64,000 bases of DNA from CAXXOK01 sp964640955 (GCA_964640955.1 CAZXJI010000015.1:20416-84415), one strand, 5' to 3'; shown: positions 9,795-18,054, numbered from the stretch's first letter. The notes: generated by a model not told the origin, from the letters alone. Program-made: numbers and translations.

Positions 9795-9825
9795 GGGCGG
9801 CGTCCGTACGGAACAGGCGCCGCCC
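9795..9825 (-). terminator. Hairpin between TRAP binding protein and permease genes
   Basis: GGGCGGCG (9795-9802) pairs with CGCCGCCC (9818-9825), and the inner palindrome TCCGTACGGA (9803-9812) can extend or rearrange the stem. There is no T-run on the minus strand. It probably acts as an mRNA-stabilising or partial-termination element that raises the ratio of binding protein to permease. Confidence 0.5.
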
Positions 9826-9838
9826 CGAGGCGAAAAGG

Positions 9839-10843
9839 TTATTTGGCGGTGTCTTCCACCATCTGCAGGAACTTGGCCATATCCTCGGCGCTGCCCTCAT
9901 ACTCGGCGACCCTGTCCCACGCGGGCGCCATGGCGGCCTTGAACTCGGCCAGGTCCACCTCCGTAACGGTCACGCCTTCGGCCTCGAGCTTCTGGATGTA
10001 GTCCTGCTCGCTGGCCTGCACTTCCGTACGCATCTGGTCCCGGGCTACGGCGGCGGCCTGCTCGATGATCGTCTGCTGCTCTTCCGTCAGGCTCTCCCAG
10101 AAGCTGTTGCTGAAGGTCAGGTTGACAGCCTCCCAAGTATGACGGGTGAGGCTTAGGTAGATCTGGTTGGCTTCCCACATGCTGTTGTTGTAGATCGTGG
10201 AAAGCGGGTTTTCCTGTCCGTCCACGGTTTTCTGCTTGAGGGCCGTAATCAGCTCGCTGAAGGCGATCTGCTGCACGTCCGCGCCCAGCGCCTCGAAGCA
10301 GGCGACCTTCTGCACCTCGCTGGGCGTGCGGATCTTCAGCCCCTTCACGTCCTCGGGATGCTTTACCTCCCGCTTGGAGTTGGTCAGGCAGCGGAAGCCG
10401 TAATCCCACGGGCCCACGTTGTGCAGCCCCTTGGCTTCCAGCGTGCCGTCCGCCACCCACTCGGCAAAGGGCCCGTCCACCACGGCGTAGGCCTGCTCAT
10501 ACCCGCTGTACACGTAGGGTGCGGTGATGAGGGCGTAGCGAATGTCGTACTTGTCCAGCGTCCCCTGCGAGACCAGGCAGGCCTGTATGGCGCCCAGGGC
10601 AGCCTGTTCCGCCATCTCCACCGCGTTGCCCAGCTCGCTGGCGCCGTGGATTTCAACGATCATGCTGCCGCCGGAAAGCGCCTCCACCTGCGCCTTGAAG
10701 GTTTCGGCCGCTTTGGCTACCGGCTCGTTGGGGGCTCCGAAGTGCCCAAGGATGATCGTGGTTTCCGCGGCGGCGGAACCGACGAACAGGAAACAACCCA
10801 GCGCGAGTGTCAGTGCGAGTGTCACAGCGAGTACCTTTTTCAT
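9839..10843 (-). CDS. TRAP transporter extracytoplasmic solute-binding protein (DctP type)
   Basis: 334 residues from an ATG at 10843, nine bases after AAGGAG. The earlier in-frame ATG at 10852 touches the binding site and is unlikely. It has a signal peptide (MKKVLAVTLALTLALG...) ending AAA-E with no cysteine at the cleavage point, so it is not a lipoprotein by sequence. The DctP fold is shown by ILGHFGAPNEPVAKAA, WDYGFRCLTNSKREV, LKIRTPSEV and the segment GQENPLSTIYN. The arginine in LKIRTPS is the residue that in this family pairs with the substrate carboxylate, so a carboxylated substrate is likely; which one is unknown. First gene of the operon, behind a consensus promoter. Confidence 0.95.
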   Translation of the reverse strand: MKKVLAVTLALTLALGCFLFVGSAAAETTIILGHFGAPNEPVAKAAETFKAQVEALSGGSMIVEIHGASELGNAVEMAEQAALGAIQACLVSQGTLDKYDIRYALITAPYVYSGYEQAYAVVDGPFAEWVADGTLEAKGLHNVGPWDYGFRCLTNSKREVKHPEDVKGLKIRTPSEVQKVACFEALGADVQQIAFSELITALKQKTVDGQENPLSTIYNNSMWEANQIYLSLTRHTWEAVNLTFSNSFWESLTEEQQTIIEQAAAVARDQMRTEVQASEQDYIQKLEAEGVTVTEVDLAEFKAAMAPAWDRVAEYEGSAEDMAKFLQMVEDTAK

Positions 10844-10904
10844 CGTTGCCATCTCCTTGTCTATTTCGTTACGGCCGTTCCAGACCGCAATGCACTGCCG
10901 AATG

Positions 10905-10930
10905 TGTATACAAGTTACTTGTTTATACAA
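10905..10930. promoter_or_regulatory. Candidate GntR operators in the TRAP leader
   Basis: TGTATACAA occurs at 10905-10913 and a one-mismatch copy TTTATACAA at 10922-10930. The stretch also contains the dyads ACAAGT-T-ACTTGT and CTTGT-TTAT-ACAAG. Sites of the TGTATACAA kind are typical of GntR/FCD regulators. The pair lies about 50-75 bases downstream of the predicted TRAP start site, a position suited to roadblock repression. Confidence 0.5.
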
Positions 10931-10985
10931 GTGTATTTGGCATATATTTGCGTTATTTGAACATATTTACTCCCTTTTTATGCCT

Positions 10986-11014
10986 ATTATAGGGGGTATA
11001 TTCCTTTGTGTCAA
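10986..11014 (-). promoter_or_regulatory. Consensus sigma-70 promoter of the TRAP operon
   Basis: Read on the minus strand: TTGACA (11009-11014), 17-base spacer, TATAAT (10986-10991). Both hexamers are perfect. Transcription would start near 10979 and give a leader of about 135 bases that contains the candidate GntR sites. Confidence 0.75.
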
Positions 11015-11119
11015 TAGATTTTATCATCGATTCCATATTTCGACTTTCGAATCGGCGCGTTCGTCGATATTTGTATTCTAATCGCATATTGTCTTTTTTG
11101 TATATACTTTATATCCGTA

Positions 11120-11128
11120 TGTATACAA
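11120..11128. promoter_or_regulatory. Third candidate GntR operator
   Basis: TGTATACAA again, identical to the copy at 10905-10913. It lies between the divergent promoters, about 25 bases upstream of the gntR -35 box. It could serve autoregulation. Confidence 0.45.
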
Positions 11129-11153
11129 AATTTTCCGACGGAGCCAGAAAGCC

Positions 11154-11182
11154 TTGACTTTGAAGGGTTCTTACGCTAAACT
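11154..11182 (+). promoter_or_regulatory. Promoter of the GntR regulator gene
   Basis: TTGACT (11154-11159), 17-base spacer, TAAACT (11177-11182). It lies 42 bases before the gntR start codon. Confidence 0.6.
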
Positions 11183-11224
11183 AGTAGCCGATTCCAATCC
11201 GGATACGGTAAGGGGACGCGGCAG

Positions 11225-11905
11225 ATGGCAAACGGCACCTATAACGCCGAGATATTTCGCATTCTGGAAAGCGAAATTCTTACGTTGAAAATCCCACCCG
11301 GCACCACCCTCAGCGAAAACGAGCTGTGCCAGCGCTTCGGCGTTTCACGCTCGCCCATCCGAAGCGTTTTGCAGGAGCTGCGGCTGTCGGGGCTTGTGAA
11401 TATCGTTCCCTATAAGGGCACGCAGGTCACGCGGATGGATTTCGACATCATCAACCAGATCATTTACCAGCGCATGGCGGTGGAGACCTTCGTGCTGGAG
11501 GACTTTATCAAATCCTGCGATACGCTGGACCTGGAGCGGGTACGTCACGCGCACAACACGCTTGGACAGCTGCTGGAAAGCGACGCCTTCGACGCGGCTC
11601 AGTTTTACGTGCTGGATTCCCAGCTTCACGAGATCTGGTTTACGGTCACCCGCAAAACCTACCTCTGGGAGTCGATCCAGAAATCCAACTGCCACTATAC
11701 CCGTTTCCGGATGCTGGACGTGGTCGAGATCAAGAACTTCCACCAGATCGTTCAGGAGCACGGGCAGATTATCGAGGCCATCGAGAAGGCGGACGTCGCC
11801 GCCATCCGGCCGCTGCTGCGCAAGCACCTTTTCGGCGGCGTTACGCGCCTGGGCAACCTGATCTTCACCGATCTGAAGGATTACTTCACCCCGGCGCAGA
11901 GCTGA
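11225..11905 (+). CDS. GntR-family (FCD subfamily) transcriptional regulator
   Basis: 226 residues. The N-terminal winged helix (residues ~8-72) has the GntR core TLSENELCQRFGVSRSPIR and the wing VPYKGTQVTRM. The C-terminal ~150 residues are the all-helical FCD effector domain, with the metal-ligand-type histidines spread over DSQLHEIWF, EHGQIIEAIE and LRKHLFGG. These regulators usually repress an adjacent catabolic or uptake operon until an organic acid binds. It is divergent from the TRAP operon, and TGTATACAA sites lie between them, so it most likely controls that operon and itself. The ATG at 11225 is preceded by GTAAGGGGA. Confidence 0.93.
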   Translation: MANGTYNAEIFRILESEILTLKIPPGTTLSENELCQRFGVSRSPIRSVLQELRLSGLVNIVPYKGTQVTRMDFDIINQIIYQRMAVETFVLEDFIKSCDTLDLERVRHAHNTLGQLLESDAFDAAQFYVLDSQLHEIWFTVTRKTYLWESIQKSNCHYTRFRMLDVVEIKNFHQIVQEHGQIIEAIEKADVAAIRPLLRKHLFGGVTRLGNLIFTDLKDYFTPAQS

Positions 11906-11934
11906 GCGGAAGCGCCCGAATACGCAAAAAAGCC

Positions 11935-11963
11935 CGTGAAAGGCTCCTTTCACGAGTTTTTTT
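11935..11963. terminator. Bidirectional intrinsic terminator between gntR and sugar permease
   Basis: CGTGAAAGG (11935-11943) and CCTTTCACG (11946-11954) form a perfect 9-bp stem with a 2-base gap between arms. It is flanked by A6 on the left and T7 on the right, so it can stop transcription from both converging genes. Confidence 0.85.
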
Positions 11964-11986
11964 GCGTTTGCCGCGCCGCGCGGGGG

Positions 11987-12838
11987 TTATCCCTTCACGC
12001 TGCCCGCCGTCAGCCCCTGCACGAAGAACTTCTGGCAGGTGATAAACACGAGGATCACCGGGATCAGCGTGAGCACCGACATGGCGAACACGTACCCCCA
12101 CTGCGTAAACTGGTGCTGCCCGAAAAACCCGGCGATGGCGATGGGCAGCGTTCGCAGGTCGGTGTCGTTGATGACCGTGTTCGCCCAGGGGTATTCCTCC
12201 CACGCGGTCAGGAAGTTGAAAATGCTGACCGACGCGATGGCGGGGGCGGCCAGCGGCAGGGCGATGTGCAGATAGACGGTCATCACGCTCGCGCCGTCGA
12301 TATAGGTCGCCTCGGTGATCTCGTTGGGGATGTTTTCCATGAATCCCTTGATCATAAACGTGGAAAAGGGAATGACCCACGCCACGTAAAAGGGGATCAG
12401 CCCCCACAGCTTGTTCACCAGCCCGAGCCGGGTCGCCAGCTCGAACTGCGGCACGATCATCGTGGTGCCGGGGATGATCATCGTCAGAATGATGAAGCCG
12501 AACAACAGCCGGTTACCCCGGAAGCGGAACTTGCCCATGACGAAGGCCATGGCGGAGGATGCGAGCGCCGCCAGCGCGACGGAAGCCACCGATACGAGCA
12601 CGGAGTTCAGGAAGTTCACGTAGAATTTACTCTGGCCGATGATGTAGCGGTAGTTCTCCAGGGTAATCGTGCCGGCCTTGGGGAAGAAGTGCGGCGGAAA
12701 TTCGTACAGCGCGCCGTTGGGGCGAAGCGAGGTGGAGATCATGTAGAGCATCGGCAGCGTGCAGATGATCGCGCCCGCCATTAGAAGCAGGTAGTTGAGC
12801 GCCGCGGCGCGCCGCTTACGGCTGTTTTTCATCGTCAT
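11987..12838 (-). CDS. Carbohydrate ABC permease, MalG type (operon A)
   Basis: 283 residues, six predicted membrane helices, and the cytoplasmic EAA loop EATYIDGASVMTVYLHIALP that contacts the ATPase. The C-terminal ending VQGLTAGSVKG is typical of CUT1 MalG-like subunits. The ATG at 12838 overlaps the stop of the partner permease (TGATG), so the two are coupled. Together with the MalF-type subunit it forms the channel of an oligosaccharide importer. Next to an alpha-glucan hydrolase, maltodextrin is the likely substrate. No ATPase gene is present in the operon. Confidence 0.94.
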   Translation of the reverse strand: MTMKNSRKRRAAALNYLLLMAGAIICTLPMLYMISTSLRPNGALYEFPPHFFPKAGTITLENYRYIIGQSKFYVNFLNSVLVSVASVALAALASSAMAFVMGKFRFRGNRLLFGFIILTMIIPGTTMIVPQFELATRLGLVNKLWGLIPFYVAWVIPFSTFMIKGFMENIPNEITEATYIDGASVMTVYLHIALPLAAPAIASVSIFNFLTAWEEYPWANTVINDTDLRTLPIAIAGFFGQHQFTQWGYVFAMSVLTLIPVILVFITCQKFFVQGLTAGSVKG

Positions 12839-13722
12839 CACGCATCCTTGTTCTTCATGGCTTTGATCTGCAATACGGCCATCAGCCCCAGCGTGAACGC
12901 CATGATGAAGCTCAGCGCCGCGGCGTAGCCGAACTTGCCGGTGCTGAAAGCCTTGTAGTACATCCAGGTCAGAAGCGTGTCCGTCATGTGCGCGGGCTTG
13001 CCGCCGGTGATGAGCTTGATGGACGTGAAAACGTTGAATCCGCCGATGGTGAGCATGATCAGCGCGAAGAGCACCGTGCCCTTAATGGAAGGGAGCGTGA
13101 CGGCGCGGAACTTTTTCCACGCGCCGCAGCCGTCGATCTCCGCGGCCTCGTACAGGTCATGAGGCACCTGCTGGAGCGCCGCCAGGAACACCACCATGTT
13201 CCAGCCCACGCCTTTCCAGATGCCCAGAAGCATCGCCACGGCCATGCCGCTCCACCGGCTGTCCAGCCAGCGCACGTTTTGCGCCGTAATGCCGGTGATG
13301 TTGGTCAGGAAGTAGTTCAGCAGCCCTTCGGTGTTGAAAATATAGCGGAACACCAGCGACGCGATGACCCACGAGGTGATCACCGGCAGGTAGTTGATGA
13401 CCCGGAAGCCCACGCTGAACCGCCGGATGCCGTTGAGCAGCAGCGCCACGAACAGGCCCACGGCCATCTGCCCCGGCACGGTGATCAGCGTGTAGACGAC
13501 GCTGTTGACAAACACGACCCAGAAGGTGTCGTCGCCGAGCACCGCCCGGTAGTTGGCCAGGCCGATCCACGGCTGGGCGAACATGGAGCCGAAGCTCCAG
13601 TCGCAAAAGCTCATCCACAGCAGCCGGAAGATGGGGTAGACCGTGAACGTGGCGAACACGATCAGCCCCGGCGCCAGCAGCACACCCAACTGGAACCGGT
13701 TGAGCCGGGATTTGGTTTCCAT
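12838..13722 (-). CDS. Carbohydrate ABC permease, MalF type (operon A)
   Basis: 294 residues from an ATG at 13722 that has AGGAGG seven bases upstream. A longer open frame continues upstream but has no start signal and crosses a hairpin region. Six membrane helices, and the EAA loop YEAAEIDGCGAWKKFRAVTLP begins near residue 188. It pairs with the MalG-type subunit downstream. Confidence 0.94.
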   Translation of the reverse strand: METKSRLNRFQLGVLLAPGLIVFATFTVYPIFRLLWMSFCDWSFGSMFAQPWIGLANYRAVLGDDTFWVVFVNSVVYTLITVPGQMAVGLFVALLLNGIRRFSVGFRVINYLPVITSWVIASLVFRYIFNTEGLLNYFLTNITGITAQNVRWLDSRWSGMAVAMLLGIWKGVGWNMVVFLAALQQVPHDLYEAAEIDGCGAWKKFRAVTLPSIKGTVLFALIMLTIGGFNVFTSIKLITGGKPAHMTDTLLTWMYYKAFSTGKFGYAAALSFIMAFTLGLMAVLQIKAMKNKDA

Positions 13723-13747
13723 GCGCACACCTCCTGGGTTGGGGAAT

Positions 13748-13846
13748 CGGCGGAGCCTTCCGTTTTCCGGGAAGCCTCCGCCGGTCCTCCGGCCGGGCGA
13801 ACGAAAGAGGATAATGCCGGAGCGCCTGCGCGGCGAGGCGCTCCGG
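13748..13846 (-). terminator. Two strong hairpins between SBP and permease genes (operon A)
   Basis: First: CGGCGGAG... (from 13748) pairs with ...CTCCGCCG (to 13783), about 14 bp with one mismatch. Second: CCGGAGCGCCT (13817-13827) pairs perfectly with AGGCGCTCCGG (13836-13846), 11 bp. Neither has a clear T-run on the minus strand. They probably protect the SBP mRNA or attenuate transcription into the permeases. Confidence 0.55.
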
Positions 13847-13904
13847 GGAGGGAAGGGGCCGGCCGCCGGGGAGCGTAAACCGGCTGCCGGCCGGGGGCTG
13901 CGGG

Positions 13905-15158
13905 TTACTCGGCGAGCAGGGCGTCCCAGGCGACCGCCAGCTCGTCCATCGCGTCCTGCGCGGTCTTGTCGCCGTTCATCACGGCGGTCATGGCGGCGTT
14001 GAGCTCGTCGTCCATCTCGCTCCACGCGGCGACGGTCGGGCGGGCCTTGGCCGTCTGGATGGCCGTGAGGAAAGGCGCGTAATCGGCGTTCTTCACGGTA
14101 TCGCTTTCCAAAGCGGCCTTGTTGACGGGAATCTGGCCGCACTTGGCCATTTCGGTCTCGGCGTATTCGCCGGTCATGAACTGGATGAACTTCCACGCGG
14201 CTTCCTGATTGGCGGTGTTGCACATGGCGATGTCCTCGCCGCCCAGGACGCTCACGCTGCCGCCGTCGCCGGCAGGGATCGGCGCGGTGCCGTACGCCAC
14301 GTCGGGATAGGCGCCCGCCAGCTCGGAAACCTTCCACGGCCCCTCCAGCATCATAGCATACCGGCCGGTGCCGAAGCCATCCGTCATGGGAATATCGCCG
14401 CTGTTAAAGCCGGTTAGCGCGCCCGCCTGATAAAGCTCGGCCAGCGTCTGCACGGCGTTTACGGTCGCTTCGCTGTTGATGTAGCCGCTGGCGACGGTTT
14501 GGTCGTCGCTGGTCAGGCTGCCGCCGAAGCTCCAGATGAAGGGGCACACGTTCCAGCCGCTCACGGCGGGCTCGTCCCAGCCCCACACCTGCTGGCCGTT
14601 GGCGTTCGTGCCGGACAGCGTCTTGACGGCGTCCACCCATTCCGTCATGGTCGCGGGCACGGCGACGCCCGCCGCCTCCAGCATGGCGGTGTTGTAGAAC
14701 AGAATCTTGCTGTTGGTGTTCAGCGCCAGCGCGTAGTAATGATCGCCGATTTTGGCGGTGGACATAGCGCTGGTAAGAAGCGTGTCGCTGACATCCGCAA
14801 AGTCGCTCATGGCCTCGTCCAGCGCGACCAGGATGCCCATCTTCTGGAATTCGGGGAGCCAGGCGATATCGCAGCGCACCACGTCCGGCAGGCTGCCGGA
14901 GCTGGCGCTGACCAGCACCTTGTCGTGCAGTTCCGACCATTCGTGGGATACGGCGTTGACCTTGATTCCGGGATTCTCGCTTTCAAATTCCGGAATCAGC
15001 ACGTTCATCAGCGTTTCGTTCTCCGCCGACTGCGCGCTGTAGTGGTGCCAGAAGTTGATGGTCACGGGTTCTTCGGTCGTCTCCGCGAAAGTCGAGCCCG
15101 CCCACAGGCAGAGCGCGGCCGCCAGCAGGATTGCCAGCACTTTTCGGTAGTTACGCAT
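13905..15158 (-). CDS. Extracellular sugar-binding protein, family 1 (operon A)
   Basis: 417 residues with a signal peptide (MRNYRKVLAILLAAALC...) ending TFA-E. There is no cysteine at the cleavage site, so no lipobox. The fold of CUT1 binding proteins is shown by TINFWHHYSAQSAENE, LPDVVRCDIAWLPEF, GRYAMMLEGPWKVSEL and NQEAAWKFIQFMTGEY. It captures the oligosaccharide and delivers it to the two permeases downstream. A good ribosome binding site (AAGGAGGAACCC) precedes the ATG. It begins 12 bases after the glycosidase stop, so they share a transcript. Confidence 0.94.
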   Translation of the reverse strand: MRNYRKVLAILLAAALCLWAGSTFAETTEEPVTINFWHHYSAQSAENETLMNVLIPEFESENPGIKVNAVSHEWSELHDKVLVSASSGSLPDVVRCDIAWLPEFQKMGILVALDEAMSDFADVSDTLLTSAMSTAKIGDHYYALALNTNSKILFYNTAMLEAAGVAVPATMTEWVDAVKTLSGTNANGQQVWGWDEPAVSGWNVCPFIWSFGGSLTSDDQTVASGYINSEATVNAVQTLAELYQAGALTGFNSGDIPMTDGFGTGRYAMMLEGPWKVSELAGAYPDVAYGTAPIPAGDGGSVSVLGGEDIAMCNTANQEAAWKFIQFMTGEYAETEMAKCGQIPVNKAALESDTVKNADYAPFLTAIQTAKARPTVAAWSEMDDELNAAMTAVMNGDKTAQDAMDELAVAWDALLAE

Positions 15159-15170
15159 GAGGGTTCCTCC

Positions 15171-16844
15171 TTAATGTATGATCTTTACGGATTGCGGTGG
15201 AACGGTAAGCGTTCCCACCCCGTCCGCGAAGTCCAGTGTTTTGGGCCTGTTTCCGCGGTTGAACACCGCGGTCAGCCGCTCGTGCGCGAGGCGGCGCTCA
15301 AAGGCGAACACGTCCCCGTCCCCGCCGCAGGGCAGCGGGCGGTAGGCGCCGCGGCGCACCGCCGCGCTTTGCCGGCGCAGCGCGATCATCCCGCGCGTCC
15401 AGTCAAGCAGTTCGGCGTCGGGATGATCCCACGCCATGCCGGCGCGGCAGCCCGGGTCGTTTTCGCCCGTCATGCCCAGCTCGTCCCCGTAGAACAGGGC
15501 CGGGCTGCCGGGGAACAGCATTTGAAAGGCGATCGCCAGCTTCATCCGCCAGCCGTCGCCGCCGGCTTCGGTGAGGAAGCGGGCGGTATCGTGGCTGTCC
15601 AGGCAGTTGTACATGCGCAGGTTCACCGCGTCCGGGTACTTCATCAGCATACGGCCGAGCCGGTTTTCAAGCTCCATAGCGTCGATGCGTTCCGCCGCGA
15701 AAAAATCGACCATCGCGTCCCGGAACAGGTAGTTCATGGCGCAGTCCAGCTGATCGCCCTCGCAAACCATGCGGCCGGCGTCCCCCCAGGTTTCCCCCAG
15801 CAAAAGCGCGTCGGGATAGCGGGCCTTGACGCCTTCGCGCAGGTATCGGAGCGTGCCCGGGTCCAGCTCGTCCGCCACGTCCAGCCGCCAGCCGTCGATG
15901 CCGGCCGTATCCAGCCAGTAGAGCATCACGCGCAGGATATACGCGCGTACCTCGGGGTTTACGGTGCGCAGGCGCGGCATGTAGGGGTAGTCCCCCACGC
16001 ACTCGTAGCAGGCCGCGTCCACCGCGACGGGGAAGCGCTTAAGGTAGAACCAGTCCCGGTACGGCGAGGCCTCCCCGTTGGCGAGCACGTCCGCGAAGGG
16101 CGCGAAGCGGACGCCCGCGTGGTTGAAAACCCCGTCCAGCACCACACGGATCCCGCGCGCGTGCGCGTCCGAGACCAGCGCGGTCAGCGTTTCGGCGATG
16201 CCGAAGTCCGGATCGACCTGGAAGTAATCGGCGGTCGCGTACTTGTGGTTGAAGTCTCCCGCAAACACCGGCGTCAGGTACAGGCATTCCGCGCCCAGCG
16301 ACTGCAGGTAGGGCAGTCTGGCCCGGATGCCCGCCAGGTCGCCGCCGAAGTAATTGTCCCGCGTCGGCGCCGCGTTCCACGGCACGTAATCGTGCAGCGC
16401 CTTATCCGCGTTGCCCACGGCGAAGCGTTCTGGGAAGATCTGGTAGTACACGATGCCTTCGCACCAGTCGGGCCGGGAGGGAATCTCCGTTTCGCTCACC
16501 TGCAGCACCTCGAAAAAACCCCGCTCCGGCTCGTGATCGGTGCAGCCGTATTCGCAGCAGTACGCGGTATCGCCGTCCCGCCCCCGCAGGATGAAAAAGT
16601 ACTTGATGTAGTGCGCTTCCTCGGGAAAATCCACGTCGCACACCCACTCGGCGTGCAGGGCGTCCCGACAGCGCACCCATAGCGGAACGCTGCGGGCCGT
16701 TTCCGGCCGGTCGCGCTTCCATAGGCGCAGGGTAACGGCCGCGCAGTCCTCCCGGGCGGTAAGGATGCGGAAACGGATTCGGTTCCGTGCAAGCGGTTGC
16801 CTAAAGGGCAAAGCAGATTCGTGGTTTACGGCGGACAGGTTCAT
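15171..16844 (-). CDS. GH13 alpha-glucan hydrolase (neopullulanase / cyclomaltodextrinase type)
   Basis: 557 residues from the ATG at 16844. An N-terminal beta-sandwich domain of ~115 residues precedes the TIM barrel, as in neopullulanase-type GH13 enzymes. The four GH13 regions are intact: I, LDGVFNH at 236-242; II, GWRLDVADE with nucleophile D322; III, LLGETWG with acid/base E351; IV, NCLDSHDT with H418-D419. There is no signal peptide, so it acts in the cytoplasm on imported maltodextrins or cyclodextrins. The start lies four bases after the LacI stop, and the SBP gene follows, which fits an import-then-hydrolyse operon. Confidence 0.94.
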   Translation of the reverse strand: MNLSAVNHESALPFRQPLARNRIRFRILTAREDCAAVTLRLWKRDRPETARSVPLWVRCRDALHAEWVCDVDFPEEAHYIKYFFILRGRDGDTAYCCEYGCTDHEPERGFFEVLQVSETEIPSRPDWCEGIVYYQIFPERFAVGNADKALHDYVPWNAAPTRDNYFGGDLAGIRARLPYLQSLGAECLYLTPVFAGDFNHKYATADYFQVDPDFGIAETLTALVSDAHARGIRVVLDGVFNHAGVRFAPFADVLANGEASPYRDWFYLKRFPVAVDAACYECVGDYPYMPRLRTVNPEVRAYILRVMLYWLDTAGIDGWRLDVADELDPGTLRYLREGVKARYPDALLLGETWGDAGRMVCEGDQLDCAMNYLFRDAMVDFFAAERIDAMELENRLGRMLMKYPDAVNLRMYNCLDSHDTARFLTEAGGDGWRMKLAIAFQMLFPGSPALFYGDELGMTGENDPGCRAGMAWDHPDAELLDWTRGMIALRRQSAAVRRGAYRPLPCGGDGDVFAFERRLAHERLTAVFNRGNRPKTLDFADGVGTLTVPPQSVKIIH

Positions 16845-16848
16845 TTGT

Positions 16849-17847
16849 TCACATCCTATGGCTTGATTCCCGCTCGATGAGCGAGGTGCACAGCATCGTC
16901 TGGCGGTTGGCCGCGTGGTGGCGGATATGCTGAAACAGCAGTCGCGCCGTTTCTTCCCCAAGCATGGCGGTATCCACGTTGACCGCCGTGAGCGGCGGGT
17001 CGGTATAGGGCGCGAGCGGGTCGTTGTCGAACGTCACCAGCCCGATCTGCCCGGGCACCCGGAAGCCCGCGGCTTTCAGCGCCGTAAGCGCGCCGAAGGC
17101 GGTCAGGTTGTCGTTGCAGAGAAAGGCGTCCGGCAGGGTCGGGTCGTTAAGGGCGGCAAGCGCCGCCCGCCCCGCCTGTTCGGCGCTGCCGTCGGTGGGC
17201 AAAACCATGCGCTGCTCCCCCGGCCGCAGGGCCGCGCCGTACCCTTTTACACGCCGCTTCACAAAACCGGCGCTTTCGTTGCCGCCCAGATAGGCGACAC
17301 GGGCGTAACCCTGCGCGTACAGGTGTTCCACCGCGAGGGCCGCGCCCTGCGCGTTGTTCACGTCCACCCAGCTTACGCCCTGGCGGGCCGCATCCGGCTG
17401 GCCCAGCACCACGCAGGGGAACGCGTCGATCTTTTTCATCAGCGCCGGCTTAACCGTGGAGGGCGGCAGAATCAGCCCGTCCACCTTATGCTCCAGCATC
17501 AGGCCCTCGATGGAGGCGGAGCCCGCCGCGTGCCGGGCGCTGTTGGAGATGATCACGTTGTAGCCCGCCGCCTGCGCCACCTGCTCGATGGCGAACAGGC
17601 TTCGGCTGAAGTATACGTTGCTGAAGGCGTCGGCGTCCCGCGCGTCCACCACGACGCCGATGGCGCCGCTCAGTCCGCTGGCCAGGCTGCGCGCCAGGCT
17701 GTTGGGGTGGTAATCCAGCTGCTGCATGGCGTCGTAAATTTTCGCTTTCGTCTCTTCCGTAATGGTCGCCTTGTCGTTTAATACGCGCGACACGGTGGAA
17801 GGGTTGACGCCCGCGAGCTTTGCCACGTCCTGAATCGTCGCTGCCAT
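16849..17847 (-). CDS. LacI-family transcriptional regulator (operon A)
   Basis: 332 residues from the ATG at 17847, six bases after TTGGAG. The DNA-binding motif TIQDVAKLAGVNPSTVSRVL occupies residues 4-23, with the hinge helix SLARSLASG near 55. The rest is a periplasmic-binding-protein-like ligand domain. The central CG operator overlapping its own start site, and the glucan hydrolase and transporter genes downstream, point to a MalR-like repressor released by maltodextrin or a related sugar. It is the first gene of the operon, so it controls its own synthesis. Confidence 0.94.
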   Translation of the reverse strand: MAATIQDVAKLAGVNPSTVSRVLNDKATITEETKAKIYDAMQQLDYHPNSLARSLASGLSGAIGVVVDARDADAFSNVYFSRSLFAIEQVAQAAGYNVIISNSARHAAGSASIEGLMLEHKVDGLILPPSTVKPALMKKIDAFPCVVLGQPDAARQGVSWVDVNNAQGAALAVEHLYAQGYARVAYLGGNESAGFVKRRVKGYGAALRPGEQRMVLPTDGSAEQAGRAALAALNDPTLPDAFLCNDNLTAFGALTALKAAGFRVPGQIGLVTFDNDPLAPYTDPPLTAVNVDTAMLGEETARLLFQHIRHHAANRQTMLCTSLIERESSHRM

Positions 17848-17877
17848 AAGCATCTCCAACGGTTTTATTTCATCAAC

Positions 17878-17889
17878 GCAATCGCTTGC
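17878..17889. promoter_or_regulatory. LacI-type operator of operon A
   Basis: GCAATCGCTTGC has perfect GCAA/TTGC half-sites and a central CG, the form of LacI/MalR operators. It lies just past the predicted transcription start of lacI, so bound repressor would block the promoter. Confidence 0.7.
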
Positions 17890-17897
17890 ATGACCCT

Positions 17898-17926
17898 AGT
17901 ATATCCGCACCCCGGCAAAATGTCAA
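17898..17926 (-). promoter_or_regulatory. Consensus promoter of operon A
   Basis: Minus strand: TTGACA (17921-17926), 17-base spacer, TATACT (17898-17903). Transcription would start near 17891, at the edge of the LacI-type operator. Confidence 0.75.
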
Positions 17927-17995
17927 GCCCTCTTTTTGCAAATCGCAGGGGAAGCGGAACGCCTCGCGTCTTTTCCCCGATGCCGGGAAACGGCC

Positions 17996-18010
17996 GGATT
18001 GTTACAATCC
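17996..18010. promoter_or_regulatory. 15-base palindrome upstream of operon B
   Basis: GGATTGT-T-ACAATCC is a perfect dyad with arms of seven. It ends 15 bases before the -35 box of the operon B promoter, a place suited to an activator or repressor. The regulator is unknown; no regulator gene lies inside operon B. Confidence 0.5.
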
Positions 18011-18025
18011 ATCGTACCATGTGTA

Positions 18026-18054
18026 TTGCTACGAATAGTACGCTATGCTATAAT
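18026..18054 (+). promoter_or_regulatory. Promoter of operon B
   Basis: TTGCTA (18026-18031), 17-base spacer, TATAAT (18049-18054). The -10 box is perfect. It lies about 100 bases before the SBP start, leaving an untranslated leader of roughly 94 bases. Confidence 0.7.

Noticed and set aside
13723..14337. N-terminal extension of the operon A MalF-type permease
   Set aside because: The frame is open but would translate two strong hairpins and overlap the SBP gene; the ATG at 13722 has an ideal ribosome binding site.
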